DNA of 42,618 nt, from the NCBI GenBank assembly GCA_937899835.1, contig CALCCE010000206.1:1-42618 (forward strand), in the 5' to 3' direction. A model generated the notes under the pieces. It ran no database searches. It was not told the origin of the DNA and saw only the letters and a list, made by a program, of their open reading frames with translations. Shown piece after piece: positions 32,812 to 41,875 of this stretch. Source of the stretch: an uncultured Flavobacteriales bacterium (GTDB taxonomy: Bacteria > Bacteroidota > Bacteroidia > Flavobacteriales_G > Salibacteraceae). Every line of letters starts with the position of its first letter. Position 1 is the first letter of the stretch. The position numbers were made by a program, and so were the translations under genes.

Positions 32812-33147
32812 TCATCTACTTTCCCGGACGTGCGCTTGCCACCACCAAAAAAATGGAAAACCAAAGGCCAGGCCAAATGCCATGGTAGCGGCCCAGATTC
32901 CCAAAAGTCGGGTGCGGTGATGCGCGGAGGTAAGCGCAAAGCTCCATCCAAAAAACACCAGGGTGACAAAGAGAAGATCAATAGCGAAAATGCTGGAAAT
33001 ACGGTTGGCAAACATGGCTGAGAAGGTAGCCACGGGATCGGCATACAAGAGAAAATTACCGCTTTCCAGCGATTCTTGAACAACCAAAATGTTGGGTAGG
33101 ATAAAGCCGATGATGCTAAGGAGTAAAAAGATGTGGTAACGTTTCAT
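32812..33147 (-). CDS. DUF2834 membrane protein
   Basis: A 111-residue protein. The upstream TTG at 33165 is rejected in favour of ATG 33147 (MKRYHIFLLLSIIGFILPN). Three transmembrane helices are seen: about 5-23, 53-72 (ISSIFAIDLLFVTLVFFGWSFA) and 83-100 (GIWAATMAFGLAFGFPFFW). The order and the SFFADLLFVTL-like middle fit DUF2834. It lies 55 bp after the stop of the Crp/Fnr-like gene. Confidence 0.82.
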   Translation of the reverse strand: MKRYHIFLLLSIIGFILPNILVVQESLESGNFLLYADPVATFSAMFANRISSIFAIDLLFVTLVFFGWSFALTSAHHRTRLLGIWAATMAFGLAFGFPFFWWWQAHVRESR

Positions 33148-33202
33148 GATTCTTTTTGAGGACAAAGAACCATGCTCCTGAGGCCGTGCGCATTGACGAT
33201 CG

Positions 33203-33784
33203 TCAAGACTTTTGGGAGAGCGCTCTTTTTTTGATGCGGCTTAGGGTTTCGGGCACCACCCCGATGTAAGAAGCGATGTAATGTTGCGGTACCCGCTGAA
33301 ATACTTGCGGGTTTTCATCGAGCAAATGGAGGTACCTTTCCACCGGGTTGAGGGCCAGCAAGGAACCAATGATCCGTTGATTGATCAACAATTCGTTTTC
33401 AAGGGCAAGTCGGGCTAGCTTTTCAAATTTGGACGAATGGTTCAGCAAATGGCTGGCTGCTTCTTGCGTAAATTCCAATACTTGGCAACTTTCGATGGCT
33501 TGCAGGTTAAATCGACAAGGGCTTTGGTGCATGTAGCTTTCGTAGGCAGAAACAAATTGTCGTTCCTGGTAAAAATAGGCGGTCTTTTCGCCGGAATCCC
33601 GATCGTAGTATAAGCGTACAAACCCTGAAACCACAAAAAAGAACGACTTGGATATGGCGCCCGCGCGCAGCAAATAGTCGCCACGCTGAAACACTTTGCT
33701 ACGCACCACAGCTCCGAGCAACTGGCGGTCGCTGTCATCGAGGGGAGCATAAGCTTCCAGTTGTTCAAACAAAGCCTCCAACAT
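33203..33784 (-). CDS. Crp/Fnr-family regulator
   Basis: About 193 residues from ATG 33784 (MLEALFEQLEAY); an ATG at 33808 would add eight residues. The cyclic-nucleotide-binding-like domain (about 15-130) shows FQRGDYLLRAGAISKSFFFVVSGFVRLYY, but the phosphate-binding RxAT region is replaced, so cAMP binding is unlikely, as in most Bacteroidota members. The C-terminal winged helix ends PQHYIASYIGVVPETLSRIKK. Such proteins commonly regulate a neighbouring gene; the DUF2834/TfoX-like genes directly downstream are candidates. Confidence 0.9.
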   Translation of the reverse strand: MLEALFEQLEAYAPLDDSDRQLLGAVVRSKVFQRGDYLLRAGAISKSFFFVVSGFVRLYYDRDSGEKTAYFYQERQFVSAYESYMHQSPCRFNLQAIESCQVLEFTQEAASHLLNHSSKFEKLARLALENELLINQRIIGSLLALNPVERYLHLLDENPQVFQRVPQHYIASYIGVVPETLSRIKKRALSQKS

Positions 33785-33830
33785 GGCACCAAAGATAAGT
33801 TGAGGCATGCAGAATTCCAGTTTCCCCGAT

Positions 33831-34385
33831 TTAATCGGCTGCCATCATCGTATAAAATACATCGCTTCGCAGCACGTATTTAGTTCCCGAAGCCAATTCC
33901 GTCCCCTCGTGTTGTAATTCGTGGTAAAAGCACAATGCCCTTCCCGTTACTGGCACAACGGTGTGGTCTTGAAAAGTGGTTTCACCTCCTTCAAAACCTT
34001 CATTGAGGTAAATCATAAAGGTGATAAAGCTGGCTTCTCCTGTCTCCAGACGCACTTGCCCATCGCGGTGTTTTCGAAACCGCTGCCCCGGTTGATAACG
34101 GTAAAAACGAAACAAATCGTTAAGGCGTTCCGCTTGAAACAACCCCAACTTGGTGGGGCAATGGGCCTTGAGTTTTAGCCATAGCAGGTCGGCCAATTGC
34201 CGGTCTTGTAGCAGTACCCGATCGTTGTTGCGAACGCCCTTCACGATTCGGGGGCCATCGCTGGTAGTGACGGTTGCCTCACCAAAACCACGACTTTCGG
34301 CCAGGGAAATCAAATCTTTACATTCCTGATGGCTTAAAAAGTCATCGATGGTCCAAATACCTTCGGTCAATTGTTGCACTTTCAT
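33831..34385 (-). CDS. 2-oxoglutarate/Fe(II) oxygenase, prolyl 4-hydroxylase-like
   Basis: A 184-residue protein with the double-stranded beta-helix of the P4Hc group. The iron ligands are H106 and D108 in KHRDGQ and H159 in ELQHEG; K169 in SGTKYVLRSDVFY binds 2-oxoglutarate. The N-terminal DDFLSHQECKDLI and the central FMIYLNEGFEGGETTF are characteristic. It should hydroxylate a protein or small substrate with O2 and 2-oxoglutarate; the substrate is unknown. It lacks a signal peptide and so is cytoplasmic. It lies after the nitroreductase terminator and is probably transcribed on its own. Confidence 0.92.
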   Translation of the reverse strand: MKVQQLTEGIWTIDDFLSHQECKDLISLAESRGFGEATVTTSDGPRIVKGVRNNDRVLLQDRQLADLLWLKLKAHCPTKLGLFQAERLNDLFRFYRYQPGQRFRKHRDGQVRLETGEASFITFMIYLNEGFEGGETTFQDHTVVPVTGRALCFYHELQHEGTELASGTKYVLRSDVFYTMMAAD

Positions 34386-34447
34386 TGGGGTAGAGAATAA
34401 AAAGTGAAAGTAATAGAACTTGGTTAAGCAGCAATTCTATGAAACAA

Positions 34448-34474
34448 GAAAGGCCGCACATTGGCGGCCCTTTC
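34448..34474 (-). terminator. Terminator of the nitroreductase gene
   Basis: On the minus strand GAAAGGGCCGCC and GGCCTTTC pair around CAATGTGC with one bulge, followed by TTG-TTTC. It lies 22 bp after the stop at 34496. Confidence 0.7.
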
Positions 34475-34495
34475 AAGTTTCCGATTCCTGTTGAA

Positions 34496-35125
34496 TCAAA
34501 CGGTTTCGAACAGGTCTTCTTTGGCATAGCGCACTTTAGGCGCATTGGCAGTAGCATCTTCCTCGGACCGATACCCAATGGTAGCAATGACCGCCGTGGT
34601 CAGCCCCCGCGCTTCCAGCCCCAAAATGGCGTCTATTTTATCGGCCTCAAAACCTTCCATGGGGCAAGCATCAATATGAAGCTCTCCACAAGCGGCCAGT
34701 AAATTGCCAAGGGCCACGTAAGACTGGCGGGCCGTCCATCCGGTAGCCTTGTCTTCCGGCAGGTCCACCAGTTTCGATTTCATGAAATCGCCGTAACCTT
34801 TCAGGTTCTCCGAAGGAATGTTTTGCGTTTCACTTTTTAAAGCCACAAAGCGATCGATCAATTCAGGAGTCACCTTTTTCTCCACCGCAAAGATCACCGC
34901 GTGGGAGGCATCAGTAAGCTGGGATTGTCCCCAAGAGGCGGGCTTCAGCTGCTCTTTTACGTCTTGATTCTCCACAAGGAAAATTTTGTAGGGCTGTAAT
35001 CCGTACGAAGACGCTGAAAGCCGCATGGCTTCCTTGATTTTTTCGAGGTCTTCGTGGCTCACCTTTTTGGTGGGATCGAACTTTTTAGTGGCGTAGCGCC
35101 AGTTGAGAGCTTCTATTAGTTGCAT
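34496..35125 (-). CDS. NAD(P)H-dependent nitroreductase-family oxidoreductase
   Basis: A 209-residue FMN-dependent enzyme of the NfsB-like group. Motifs: NWRYATKKFDPTKKV at the N-terminus for FMN binding, RLSASSYGLQPYKIFLVEN for the active-site region, and ALGNLLAACGELHIDACPMEGFE and YRSEEDATANAPKVRY at the C-terminus. The family reduces nitro-aromatics, quinones or other electrophiles with NAD(P)H. It lies 50 bp downstream of the pirin gene on the same strand, so the two may be one unit under the AraC-type gene upstream. Confidence 0.92.
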   Translation of the reverse strand: MQLIEALNWRYATKKFDPTKKVSHEDLEKIKEAMRLSASSYGLQPYKIFLVENQDVKEQLKPASWGQSQLTDASHAVIFAVEKKVTPELIDRFVALKSETQNIPSENLKGYGDFMKSKLVDLPEDKATGWTARQSYVALGNLLAACGELHIDACPMEGFEADKIDAILGLEARGLTTAVIATIGYRSEEDATANAPKVRYAKEDLFETV

Positions 35126-35175
35126 GTTGCTATTCTTCTTATCATATAAAAGCGGTGGAAAAGTCCACCGAGTGA

Positions 35176-36057
35176 TTAATTCAAGTTCATGGGTACTTCC
35201 ATTAACAAGACTTTCGCAGCACTGTTTGCTTGGAAGTCAAAATTAGGAGTGTCCCAGAGGCCAAAGCCATCGCGAGGATTCAATTCCTGACCATCAACGG
35301 TAACCTTTCCATCAATAACGAAAGCATAAACTCCGTTTCGGCTATCTTTCAATTGATAGTTGGTGGTGGTTCCAGCATCGAACTCCCCCATGTGAAACCA
35401 GGCATTCTGATGAATCCAAACCCCTTCATCTTCGGCATTGGGCGATAAAACCTGGTAAAACTGATTTTTCATCTTGCCTTGGTCAATGGTGATTTGATCG
35501 TAACGAGGCGTCACCTGCTTCTTGTTGGGAAAGACCCAGATCTGCAGAAACTTCACTTCGCGGTCCTCATTCTTGTTGTACTCGCTGTGGAAAATACCAG
35601 TTCCAGCACTCATCACCTGAATATCACCTTGCTTGATCACACCCAGGTTACCCATGCTGTCTTTGTGTTCCAAATCCCCTTCGAGCGGGATGGAGATAAT
35701 TTCCATATTATCATGTGGATGGGTGCCAAATCCGCGCCCGGCGGCAACCCGGTCGTCGTTCAATACCCGCAAAACACCAAAGTGCATCCGCTCAGGGTTA
35801 TGGTAGTTGGCAAAGCTGAAAGAGTGGTGAGAGTTTAACCAACCGTGGTTGGCATGGCCGCGCGTAGCGGCTTGATGCAATACAGTATTCATGGTTTTCC
35901 TTTCTTGGTTTGGGAGATGATTAAAACCCACCTGTTCCATCAGGCGGTCATACGTGGAGGGCTCCGCAGGGGGCGTTCCGGCTTGCGCAATTGCCGGAGC
36001 CAGGGCGGCTACCGTTCCGGTGAGCATGGTTTTGCGTAAGAATTCTTTGCGGTCCAT
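35176..36057 (-). CDS. Pirin-family protein with signal-like N-terminus
   Basis: A 293-residue protein, about 50 residues longer than usual pirins. The bicupin core starts at about residue 56 (MNTVLHQAATRGHANHGWLNSHHSFSF). The metal ligands are H113 and H115 in GTHPHDNMEI, H157 and E159 in IFHSEY. The YhhW-type quercetinase resemblance is clear. The N-terminal 27 residues (MDRKEFLRKTMLTGTVAALAPAIAQAG) look like an export signal of the Tat kind, with RK in place of RR. An alternative start at 35892 would give an ordinary cytoplasmic pirin. Two forms are thus possible. The AraC-type gene lies upstream and the nitroreductase follows. Confidence 0.9.
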   Translation of the reverse strand: MDRKEFLRKTMLTGTVAALAPAIAQAGTPPAEPSTYDRLMEQVGFNHLPNQERKTMNTVLHQAATRGHANHGWLNSHHSFSFANYHNPERMHFGVLRVLNDDRVAAGRGFGTHPHDNMEIISIPLEGDLEHKDSMGNLGVIKQGDIQVMSAGTGIFHSEYNKNEDREVKFLQIWVFPNKKQVTPRYDQITIDQGKMKNQFYQVLSPNAEDEGVWIHQNAWFHMGEFDAGTTTNYQLKDSRNGVYAFVIDGKVTVDGQELNPRDGFGLWDTPNFDFQANSAAKVLLMEVPMNLN

Positions 36058-36145
36058 TGTATTAAATGTTTATACATACAAATATCAATACAACAGCCTT
36101 CTTGCAGAATATGGGAAGCCGGGAAAGACGTATGAAAATCCGACC

Positions 36146-37012
36146 TCAGTGTTTGGAGCGAAATTCACGAGGAGAAATTCCAGTACATTTCTTAAAAAAA
36201 GCACTGAAATTACCAGGTTCGGAATAGCCCAAAGAATAGCCGATTTCTTTGGTGGTCATCTCCGAAAAGAAAAGCAGGCGCTTGGCAGCTACCACAATTC
36301 TGGATTGAATAAAATCCTTCGCTGTTTTTCCGGTAAGTGATTTTACCGATCGGTTGAGGTAGTCAGGAGTGATGTGCAACGCGGCTGCGTATTGAGAACT
36401 CGCATGCCACTCGGTATAATGTTCTTCTAATAATTGCTTGAACTGCCGCAGCAAGGAGTTGCCCGCTTCCTGTCGGTGGGTATCTTCAAAAGGAAGCACA
36501 CACAAGTTGTTGCAACGGATAAGGAACAACGATAGCAAGGCCCCAATGGCTTCCGCCTTAAACTTATCTTCCGTTTGATAGAAACCGAGAATTTCTTTGC
36601 AGTAGAGGTCCAGCTGAAGTAAATCCTTTTGATTCAGCTGGAGCGGTGGTGCCTCTCCAAAATCATTGAACAGGTTTAAATCCTGAATGAAGCGATCTGG
36701 AATGTGGTTTCGAATAAGAAATTCCTCTGAAAAAAGCAATGCAAAACCTTTAGGACGGTCGGTAAGTATCAATTGGTGTACCTGTCCAGGTCCTACAAAA
36801 TACACTTGTCGGTTGGCCAACGGATAGGCTTGAAAGTCAATGGTGTGTTCTCCCTTTCCTTGTTTCACCAGCAAAACCGTGTAGAAATTATGCCGATGCG
36901 GCTTGTCGAGGGCACCTTTTGTCAGGTCGTAGTTCTCTTCCAAAGTAGAGATGCGAAATCCTGCCGATTGGTCGGAGCGCTCAACGTGTTGATAGGTTTT
37001 GATGGTTTCCAT
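36146..37012 (-). CDS. AraC-family transcriptional regulator (second)
   Basis: A 288-residue protein. The frame is open from 37051, but ATG 37012 (METIKTYQHV) is the likely start. The N-terminal cupin has PHRHNFYTVLLVKQGKGEHTIDF. The C-terminal DNA-binding domain has SSQYAAALHITPDYLNRSVKSLTGKTAKDFI and TKEIGYSLGYSEPGNFSAFFKKCTGISPREFR. It differs in sequence from the AraC gene at 29552-30454 but has the same architecture. It lies upstream of the pirin gene on the same strand (88 bp) and probably controls the pirin/nitroreductase pair. Confidence 0.93.
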   Translation of the reverse strand: METIKTYQHVERSDQSAGFRISTLEENYDLTKGALDKPHRHNFYTVLLVKQGKGEHTIDFQAYPLANRQVYFVGPGQVHQLILTDRPKGFALLFSEEFLIRNHIPDRFIQDLNLFNDFGEAPPLQLNQKDLLQLDLYCKEILGFYQTEDKFKAEAIGALLSLFLIRCNNLCVLPFEDTHRQEAGNSLLRQFKQLLEEHYTEWHASSQYAAALHITPDYLNRSVKSLTGKTAKDFIQSRIVVAAKRLLFFSEMTTKEIGYSLGYSEPGNFSAFFKKCTGISPREFRSKH

Positions 37013-37085
37013 GTTCGGGAGATACGAAGTTACTTGGACCCAGTGGAACATCCATGAGGTAGAAAGAATTCATAACGCCATGGAA

Positions 37086-37117
37086 AACCCCACAGGCATA
37101 CCATATGCTGCGGGGTT
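37086..37117 (-). terminator. Terminator of the DUF4345 gene
   Basis: On the minus strand AACCCC and GGGGTT close a longer imperfect stem (CAG, CAT against ATG, CTG) with an ATATGGTATG-type loop, followed by TTTCC. It lies 25 bp after the stop at 37142. Confidence 0.75.
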
Positions 37118-37141
37118 GAAAAAATAGTATCATCTACGCAC

Positions 37142-37555
37142 CTAGGCGCCCGGGGCTAGACTACGATGGTAGAAGGCATAAAGGCCCACTGCCAGCACAC
37201 AGAAAACGCTTTCCATCAGGAGCCATTGACTGCCAAAGTCTCCCAGCGGCCCATCCGCTATCAGTGTAATGAGCCGACTGATGGCATAAGCTCCCCAAAA
37301 AAGGATGAGAAAACCCAAGCCCATCCGAATGTCTTTGAAAAGCAAATAAACAATGGCAACGGTGATGGAAAGTCCTACACCTCCGTAGATGCCCCGAATA
37401 GAACTGATAGCATCGTTGTTGGTGAGTTCAACCTGAACAAAATCCATGGTCGCCTGCGGATTGGCCAAAGAAAGTAAGCTGAGGTAGGCCAAACAAAACG
37501 CACAAAAGCCAAGGTAGATGCGTGCACTGAGGGTAGCTGTTTTGTAAAAATTCAT
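37142..37555 (-). CDS. DUF4345-family membrane protein
   Basis: A 137-residue protein. The frame has a TTG at 37585, but ATG 37555 (MNFYKTATLSARIYLGFCAF) is preferred. Four transmembrane helices are seen, with conserved RGIYGGVGLSI in the second and GLGFLILFWGAYAISRLITLIADG across the third. This is the DUF4345 pattern. Function is not known. It follows the Crp-like gene on the same strand with 73 bp between. Confidence 0.87.
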   Translation of the reverse strand: MNFYKTATLSARIYLGFCAFCLAYLSLLSLANPQATMDFVQVELTNNDAISSIRGIYGGVGLSITVAIVYLLFKDIRMGLGFLILFWGAYAISRLITLIADGPLGDFGSQWLLMESVFCVLAVGLYAFYHRSLAPGA

Positions 37556-37628
37556 GTCCTGTAGTTGTTGTTGGTTACCGGACAAAGGTGAGGGGAAAGA
37601 AAATGGAGCATCTTGACAAATGCCAAGA

Positions 37629-38213
37629 TTAAAGTCGGGTATGGTTCAGAATTTTGCTGAAGGTGGCGGGGTCTATCCCAATGTAATTGGCCAGGTACTT
37701 GTGTGGGACCAATTGCAGCACCTGAGGACTGCGTTCGAGCAAGCGTTGAATTTTTTCAGCCGAAGAAAAGCACTGCAATTCTACCATGCGTTCTAAAAGG
37801 CCCGAAAAGGCTCCATACATGGCCTTGGTGATGTGCTGGTTCATGTTGGGGATTTCCTGCATCACTTCCTGAAACCGATGATGAGGAGCACGCAGCAAAC
37901 GGGAAGGGGTGAGGGTTTCCACATAATAGCGGGAAGGGGTTTGCAACATAAAAGAATCTACCACACCCGTGAAAGAGGGCGGATAGCTGAAAACCAAGGT
38001 AGCCTCGCGCTCCTGATCGTCGAAGTAATAAATCCGTTGCACGCCTTCCAGCACAAAATACAGGTAGGACTCCACCGATCCTGGGGCAGTTAAAACCGCT
38101 TTTCGTCCCAACTCCAAAGGTTCCCAGAGAGCCGAGAAGGCCGACCATTCAGTTTCATTGAAAGGGCCCAATCGGGCAATGAATTCTCTAAGAAGTTGGA
38201 GTTCTTGTTGCAC
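37629..38213 (-). CDS. Crp/Fnr-family regulator (second)
   Basis: About 194 residues from a GTG at 38213 (VQQELQLLREFIARLGPF). The frame extends to a TTG at 38249, which would add a short hydrophobic run unlike this family, so GTG is favoured. The sensing domain shows GSVESYLYFVLEGVQRIYYF and the C-terminal winged helix PHKYLANYIGIDPATFSKILNHTRL. As with the gene at 33203, cyclic-nucleotide contacts are not conserved. It lies 66 bp after the MATE gene on the same strand, and upstream of the DUF4345 gene. Confidence 0.88.
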   Translation of the reverse strand: MQQELQLLREFIARLGPFNETEWSAFSALWEPLELGRKAVLTAPGSVESYLYFVLEGVQRIYYFDDQEREATLVFSYPPSFTGVVDSFMLQTPSRYYVETLTPSRLLRAPHHRFQEVMQEIPNMNQHITKAMYGAFSGLLERMVELQCFSSAEKIQRLLERSPQVLQLVPHKYLANYIGIDPATFSKILNHTRL

Positions 38214-38279
38214 AATGGCAACGATAATGAAAAGCCACTGGAAACCCAAAAATGGGCCAGTTTTTGATGCAGTTGGTCT

Positions 38280-39611
38280 TTAAATCTGTTTGAGCTTCCA
38301 GGTGCCTTTGCGCAAGTAAACCCAAGACAAAATACCCATCAAGCCAAAGTAAACGTACTCTGAAGCCCATATCCACTCTACCGGCTGGGGCCAAATAATG
38401 GCCAGAAAGTAGGTTACTACCAAATAGCTCAAAATCACCGTGGATTCAATGATCAGTGCTTGCCGGGTATTGCCACTGCCGGAAATAACGGCAAACACAA
38501 TGAAGGTAACCGAGAAAATGAACAGGGCCGGTGAAATGACATATATAATACGTATCGACAGGTCTACCACTTCTGGAGTATCGGTTAAAATTGAAAGGTA
38601 AGTTGCAGGAAAAATCAGCAAGGACCCCAACAGTATCAGCGTTCCTGTAATGGTCATCCATACAATTCGCCTTACGGTAGTTGGAATTAGATCAGATTGT
38701 CCTGCACCCAGCAAATTGCTGACATAGGTTTGGGTAACCGATGAAAAACCGAGGATAGGAATGAACAGCAACAAGTAGAGGTGCCGTACCACATTCGAAG
38801 CTTGAAAACTGGTTTCGCCCAACTGTTCAATCAGAGCAAAAAACAAGAACCAGCCCGTGAAAGACAAAAAATGCTGCCCCACCAGCGGAAGACTTACCTT
38901 CAAGAGCCGCTGGAAAACCGAAATGCTTGGCCGGAAACTCGACCAAATTTCATAAGGCCGCAATTGGGGATGGAGGATAATGTAACCCAGCCCCACCAGA
39001 AAGGCGGTGCTTTCTGCCAAAAAAGAAGCCAACGCAGCCCCTTCAATGCCCATTTCTGGCAAGCCCCAATGGCCAAAGATCAAGGCATAATCGAGTACAA
39101 TGTTGGTTATTGCGGTGATGAGAGAAAACAGAACCAGCACATTTGTACAGCCCGTTCCGGTAAAAAGGGCTGTGAGCGCCAGGTAGCCAAAACCCGAAAG
39201 GAAGCCGAAGCCTCTGTAGTGGGCAAAAAGCACTACGGCATCAGCCATTTGCTTGGATTGCATGAATTGCGCCATGGCGGCAGGAGCCACGTAGCGAAAC
39301 AAGAATAGCAGTAAGAGACCCGTTACGAACAAGAGAAGACCAACGTGCCGAAACACCTTTCCTACTTCGGCCAGTTTACCGGCTCCTGCTCTACGGGCAA
39401 TAATGATTTGGGCACCAGATGATAAGCCCAAGCCCAACATGAACAAAGAAAGGTATAGCATGCCACCAATGCCCGCAGCATTGAAGGAGTTGGCATCGTA
39501 TCGGCTCAGAAAGGCACCATCGCAAAGCACTACCACAAACTCCACCAACAACCCAAACATAATGGGCAGTGCAATCTTAAGGATGTTGAGCGGCCGGGTA
39601 GAAAGTTCCAA
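38280..39611 (-). CDS. MATE-family efflux transporter
   Basis: A 443-residue protein with about twelve transmembrane helices in two similar halves, as in the MATE family. Motifs: ALPIMFGLLVEFVVVLCDGAFLSR in the first helix, GLGLSSGAQIIIARRAGAGKLAEVG in the second and, in the second half, ILGFSSVTQTYVSNLLGAGQSDL. The start codon is TTG at 39611; no ATG lies upstream before a stop. MATE proteins export cationic drugs or metabolites with Na+ or H+ antiport. The coupling ion cannot be told from sequence by eye. It is the first gene of the pair with the Crp-like regulator. Confidence 0.92.
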   Translation of the reverse strand: MELSTRPLNILKIALPIMFGLLVEFVVVLCDGAFLSRYDANSFNAAGIGGMLYLSLFMLGLGLSSGAQIIIARRAGAGKLAEVGKVFRHVGLLLFVTGLLLLFLFRYVAPAAMAQFMQSKQMADAVVLFAHYRGFGFLSGFGYLALTALFTGTGCTNVLVLFSLITAITNIVLDYALIFGHWGLPEMGIEGAALASFLAESTAFLVGLGYIILHPQLRPYEIWSSFRPSISVFQRLLKVSLPLVGQHFLSFTGWFLFFALIEQLGETSFQASNVVRHLYLLLFIPILGFSSVTQTYVSNLLGAGQSDLIPTTVRRIVWMTITGTLILLGSLLIFPATYLSILTDTPEVVDLSIRIIYVISPALFIFSVTFIVFAVISGSGNTRQALIIESTVILSYLVVTYFLAIIWPQPVEWIWASEYVYFGLMGILSWVYLRKGTWKLKQI

Positions 39612-39660
39612 AAGTTTGGGTAAATGGGCTGTTTACCTTCCCGAAGGTTGGGGGAATCAG

Positions 39661-40377
39661 CTATTGAACCGCAAATATGACGTAAATACTGCTTTCCAAC
39701 TCAATTTCTGTAAACTGCAATTCAGTGTTGTCTTCCTGATCATTAATTGCTTCGTAGCTTGTATTGAAATTGAACCGATAGTTATCGTTTCTCAACCCAT
39801 TCCCCAAAAGAGTTGCATTCGTCTCCCTTACATGGAGTGCTTTGCCCGTTTGTTCTCCAATGGCCGTTAGCAAGTAGTCGGCTTTTTTCTTGGCGGCTTT
39901 GATAGCCATAATTTTTACTGCTTGCTGTAGGCTATCTTGTTTGGAGTGATCAAAACGTAAGATGTAAGCACTTTCTACTTTGAGGTCATTTAATACAGCG
40001 AAAACCTGGCCCACCTTCTCCGCATCGTTCACCTCCAAATGATAGTTGGTTTTGGAAATGACATCTTTCTGACGCCAGCTTAATTTTACATAATTGGCGC
40101 CTGCATTCGCCAATGTGAGTTGTTCCAAAGGAATGCCCAAGTTACGGATGGCGGTCTTGAGTGCTGCTTCCTGTCCAGAAACGGAAATTTTGTCTTTGCC
40201 CTCCATGCGCTCCTGCAGCCCGATGGCAATCACGATCTCGTCAGGTACAACAGATAGTTTGGCTACACCGGTCACTTCAACGTGTGGCTGATCGAAAAAC
40301 TTTTCATCAACAGTCTGAGCTTGGAGTAGAGTTAAAAAAAGAAAGAGGAAAATCAGCGAGAGGCAAAGGTTTTTCAT
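39661..40377 (-). CDS. SIMPL-domain (DUF541) secreted protein
   Basis: A 238-residue protein. The frame is open to 40455, but ATG 40377 (MKNLCLSLIFLFLFLTLLQAQ) gives a proper signal peptide. The SIMPL core covers about 35-235: VEVTGVAKLSVVPDEIVIAIGL at the start, then YVKLSWRQKDVISKTNYHLEV, and AVKIMAIKAAKKKADYLLTAIGEQTGK in the helical part. The family forms oligomeric periplasmic shells of uncertain use. It lies after the MATE gene's start, apparently on its own message. Confidence 0.9.
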   Translation of the reverse strand: MKNLCLSLIFLFLFLTLLQAQTVDEKFFDQPHVEVTGVAKLSVVPDEIVIAIGLQERMEGKDKISVSGQEAALKTAIRNLGIPLEQLTLANAGANYVKLSWRQKDVISKTNYHLEVNDAEKVGQVFAVLNDLKVESAYILRFDHSKQDSLQQAVKIMAIKAAKKKADYLLTAIGEQTGKALHVRETNATLLGNGLRNDNYRFNFNTSYEAINDQEDNTELQFTEIELESSIYVIFAVQ

Positions 40378-40508
40378 CGTTAGAAGGTATTTGATTGAAT
40401 GGCTTTTGACAATGTGGTGAAATAAATGCATTGATTTCACATGCCACCCGCACAAAAATTAAAACCTGGGGGTTAGCGATAGCCCAGCCTTTCCTTCAAG
40501 CCTTCCGC

Positions 40509-41819
40509 TTATCTACTTTGGCGTTGTTTTCGGGCTTCCTGATAAGCTTTTTTTCGACCAATGAACCGTACGTATTGAATGAAGTTAAACTCAATTTGAT
40601 CGAACATGACCTTCTCTCCCTCGGCTTCCAAATGCAATCCTGGGGTCCATCGGAGGTTGGTGCGCAGCAAGCTTACCTCGGTTTGGGTCACGCGAATATC
40701 CCACCCTGCGATGATTCCCCAGGTCGGTTTTACCTCCTCATAGCTTTTACCGTTAAACTCCAAGCGCAGTGCTTCCAGACTGGCAGTAGCGCCAACAAAA
40801 GGTACAAAGCCCAACCAATTGAACAGGTTTTTGTAGCTCTCCAGCATAATTGAATTTCGGTCCATGCGAACCTCATCATCAAAGCCACTTGAAGTGCCAC
40901 CCAACCGCCGATAGGCCAAGCCAATGTTCATGTCAGGTTTATGAAAATACCGGCCAAAAGTGATGTCAGGAGTAAACCGAACGACATAATCATCATATAA
41001 ATGGGGAGCAAACGCCATCAAAAAATCTGATTTCGACATTTGTAAGGCTGCCGAAGGGCCTAAACCCCAATACCATGTGCTCAGCCGATCCGCTTTTTCC
41101 AAAACCTCGTGTTGTAGGTTCAAATTTCGAGCAGCCTTTTTGGTACGCATGTGGCGATCGGTATCCATGTAGCGATAGATTCCAAAATTGAAAGTCAATG
41201 GCTCCAGTTCAACCCGTCCGAGGGTGCCAGGGGCGAGGTAGTAATCAAACCTATCGGTAAACTGATAGTATCCCGAAGCCGAAAAAAGGTACTTACCCGA
41301 AGCATAAGTGAAACCGAATTCTACCGGGGTGATCACCTTAGCAAAAAAAGGTCCACCGTTAGAAAAGTTACTTTCTTTTTGTTCGTGCCGGTAATACATC
41401 GGGCGAAAGCTAATCCCGGCATATGGTCGAAAGGAGCTTGGTTTAAGAGCAAAAGGATAAATGCGCGCCCCCGTTTCCACGCTTTGTCGATAACGTAGCT
41501 CCGAAAAAACCGAAGGAGTTGACCCAACCGCCAGAAAACCCAATGGAAAAGTCACGTAGAAATTGGCGTGTCCCCAAAAGTGTAAACCGCCAATGGTCAA
41601 CCGAGGCAAAAGGGTAGGAGCAAAAGAAGTGGTAGTGAGTTGGTTATTGTCGAGGTAATTGCTTTCACCACCTCCCAGTAAAAAAAGGTCGCCACCCAAA
41701 ATGAAGGATGCAAATTTGGTGCTTTTTTGAAGGTAAGGAAGGGTATAAGTACTGTCGCTTTGACAAAAAGTGGAGGAACCCCAACTTAGAAATAAGAGGG
41801 TAAAGACGAGATGCTTCAC
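40509..41819 (-). CDS. Outer-membrane beta-barrel candidate
   Basis: A 436-residue protein. The first codon is GTG (41819), then KHLVFTLLFLSWGSSTFCQ as signal peptide. The mature part is a series of alternating hydrophobic strands with aromatic ends (ANFYVTFPLGFLAVG, RPYAGISFRPMYYRH, FSASGYYQFTDRFDYY, TFNFGIYRYM, FTPDITFGRYF, MNIGLAYRR). These and a C-terminus ending FIQYVRFIGRK suggest a barrel of more than ten strands. No named family is recognised. It has glycine-rich FILGGDLFLLGGGE near the N-terminus. It sits upstream of the SIMPL gene on the same strand. Confidence 0.78.
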   Translation of the reverse strand: MKHLVFTLLFLSWGSSTFCQSDSTYTLPYLQKSTKFASFILGGDLFLLGGGESNYLDNNQLTTTSFAPTLLPRLTIGGLHFWGHANFYVTFPLGFLAVGSTPSVFSELRYRQSVETGARIYPFALKPSSFRPYAGISFRPMYYRHEQKESNFSNGGPFFAKVITPVEFGFTYASGKYLFSASGYYQFTDRFDYYLAPGTLGRVELEPLTFNFGIYRYMDTDRHMRTKKAARNLNLQHEVLEKADRLSTWYWGLGPSAALQMSKSDFLMAFAPHLYDDYVVRFTPDITFGRYFHKPDMNIGLAYRRLGGTSSGFDDEVRMDRNSIMLESYKNLFNWLGFVPFVGATASLEALRLEFNGKSYEEVKPTWGIIAGWDIRVTQTEVSLLRTNLRWTPGLHLEAEGEKVMFDQIEFNFIQYVRFIGRKKAYQEARKQRQSR

Positions 41820-41875
41820 AGGGAACGGGTTGGGTGACTACTGAAGTAAAACCACTCAAAGGAAAGATTGTTGAC

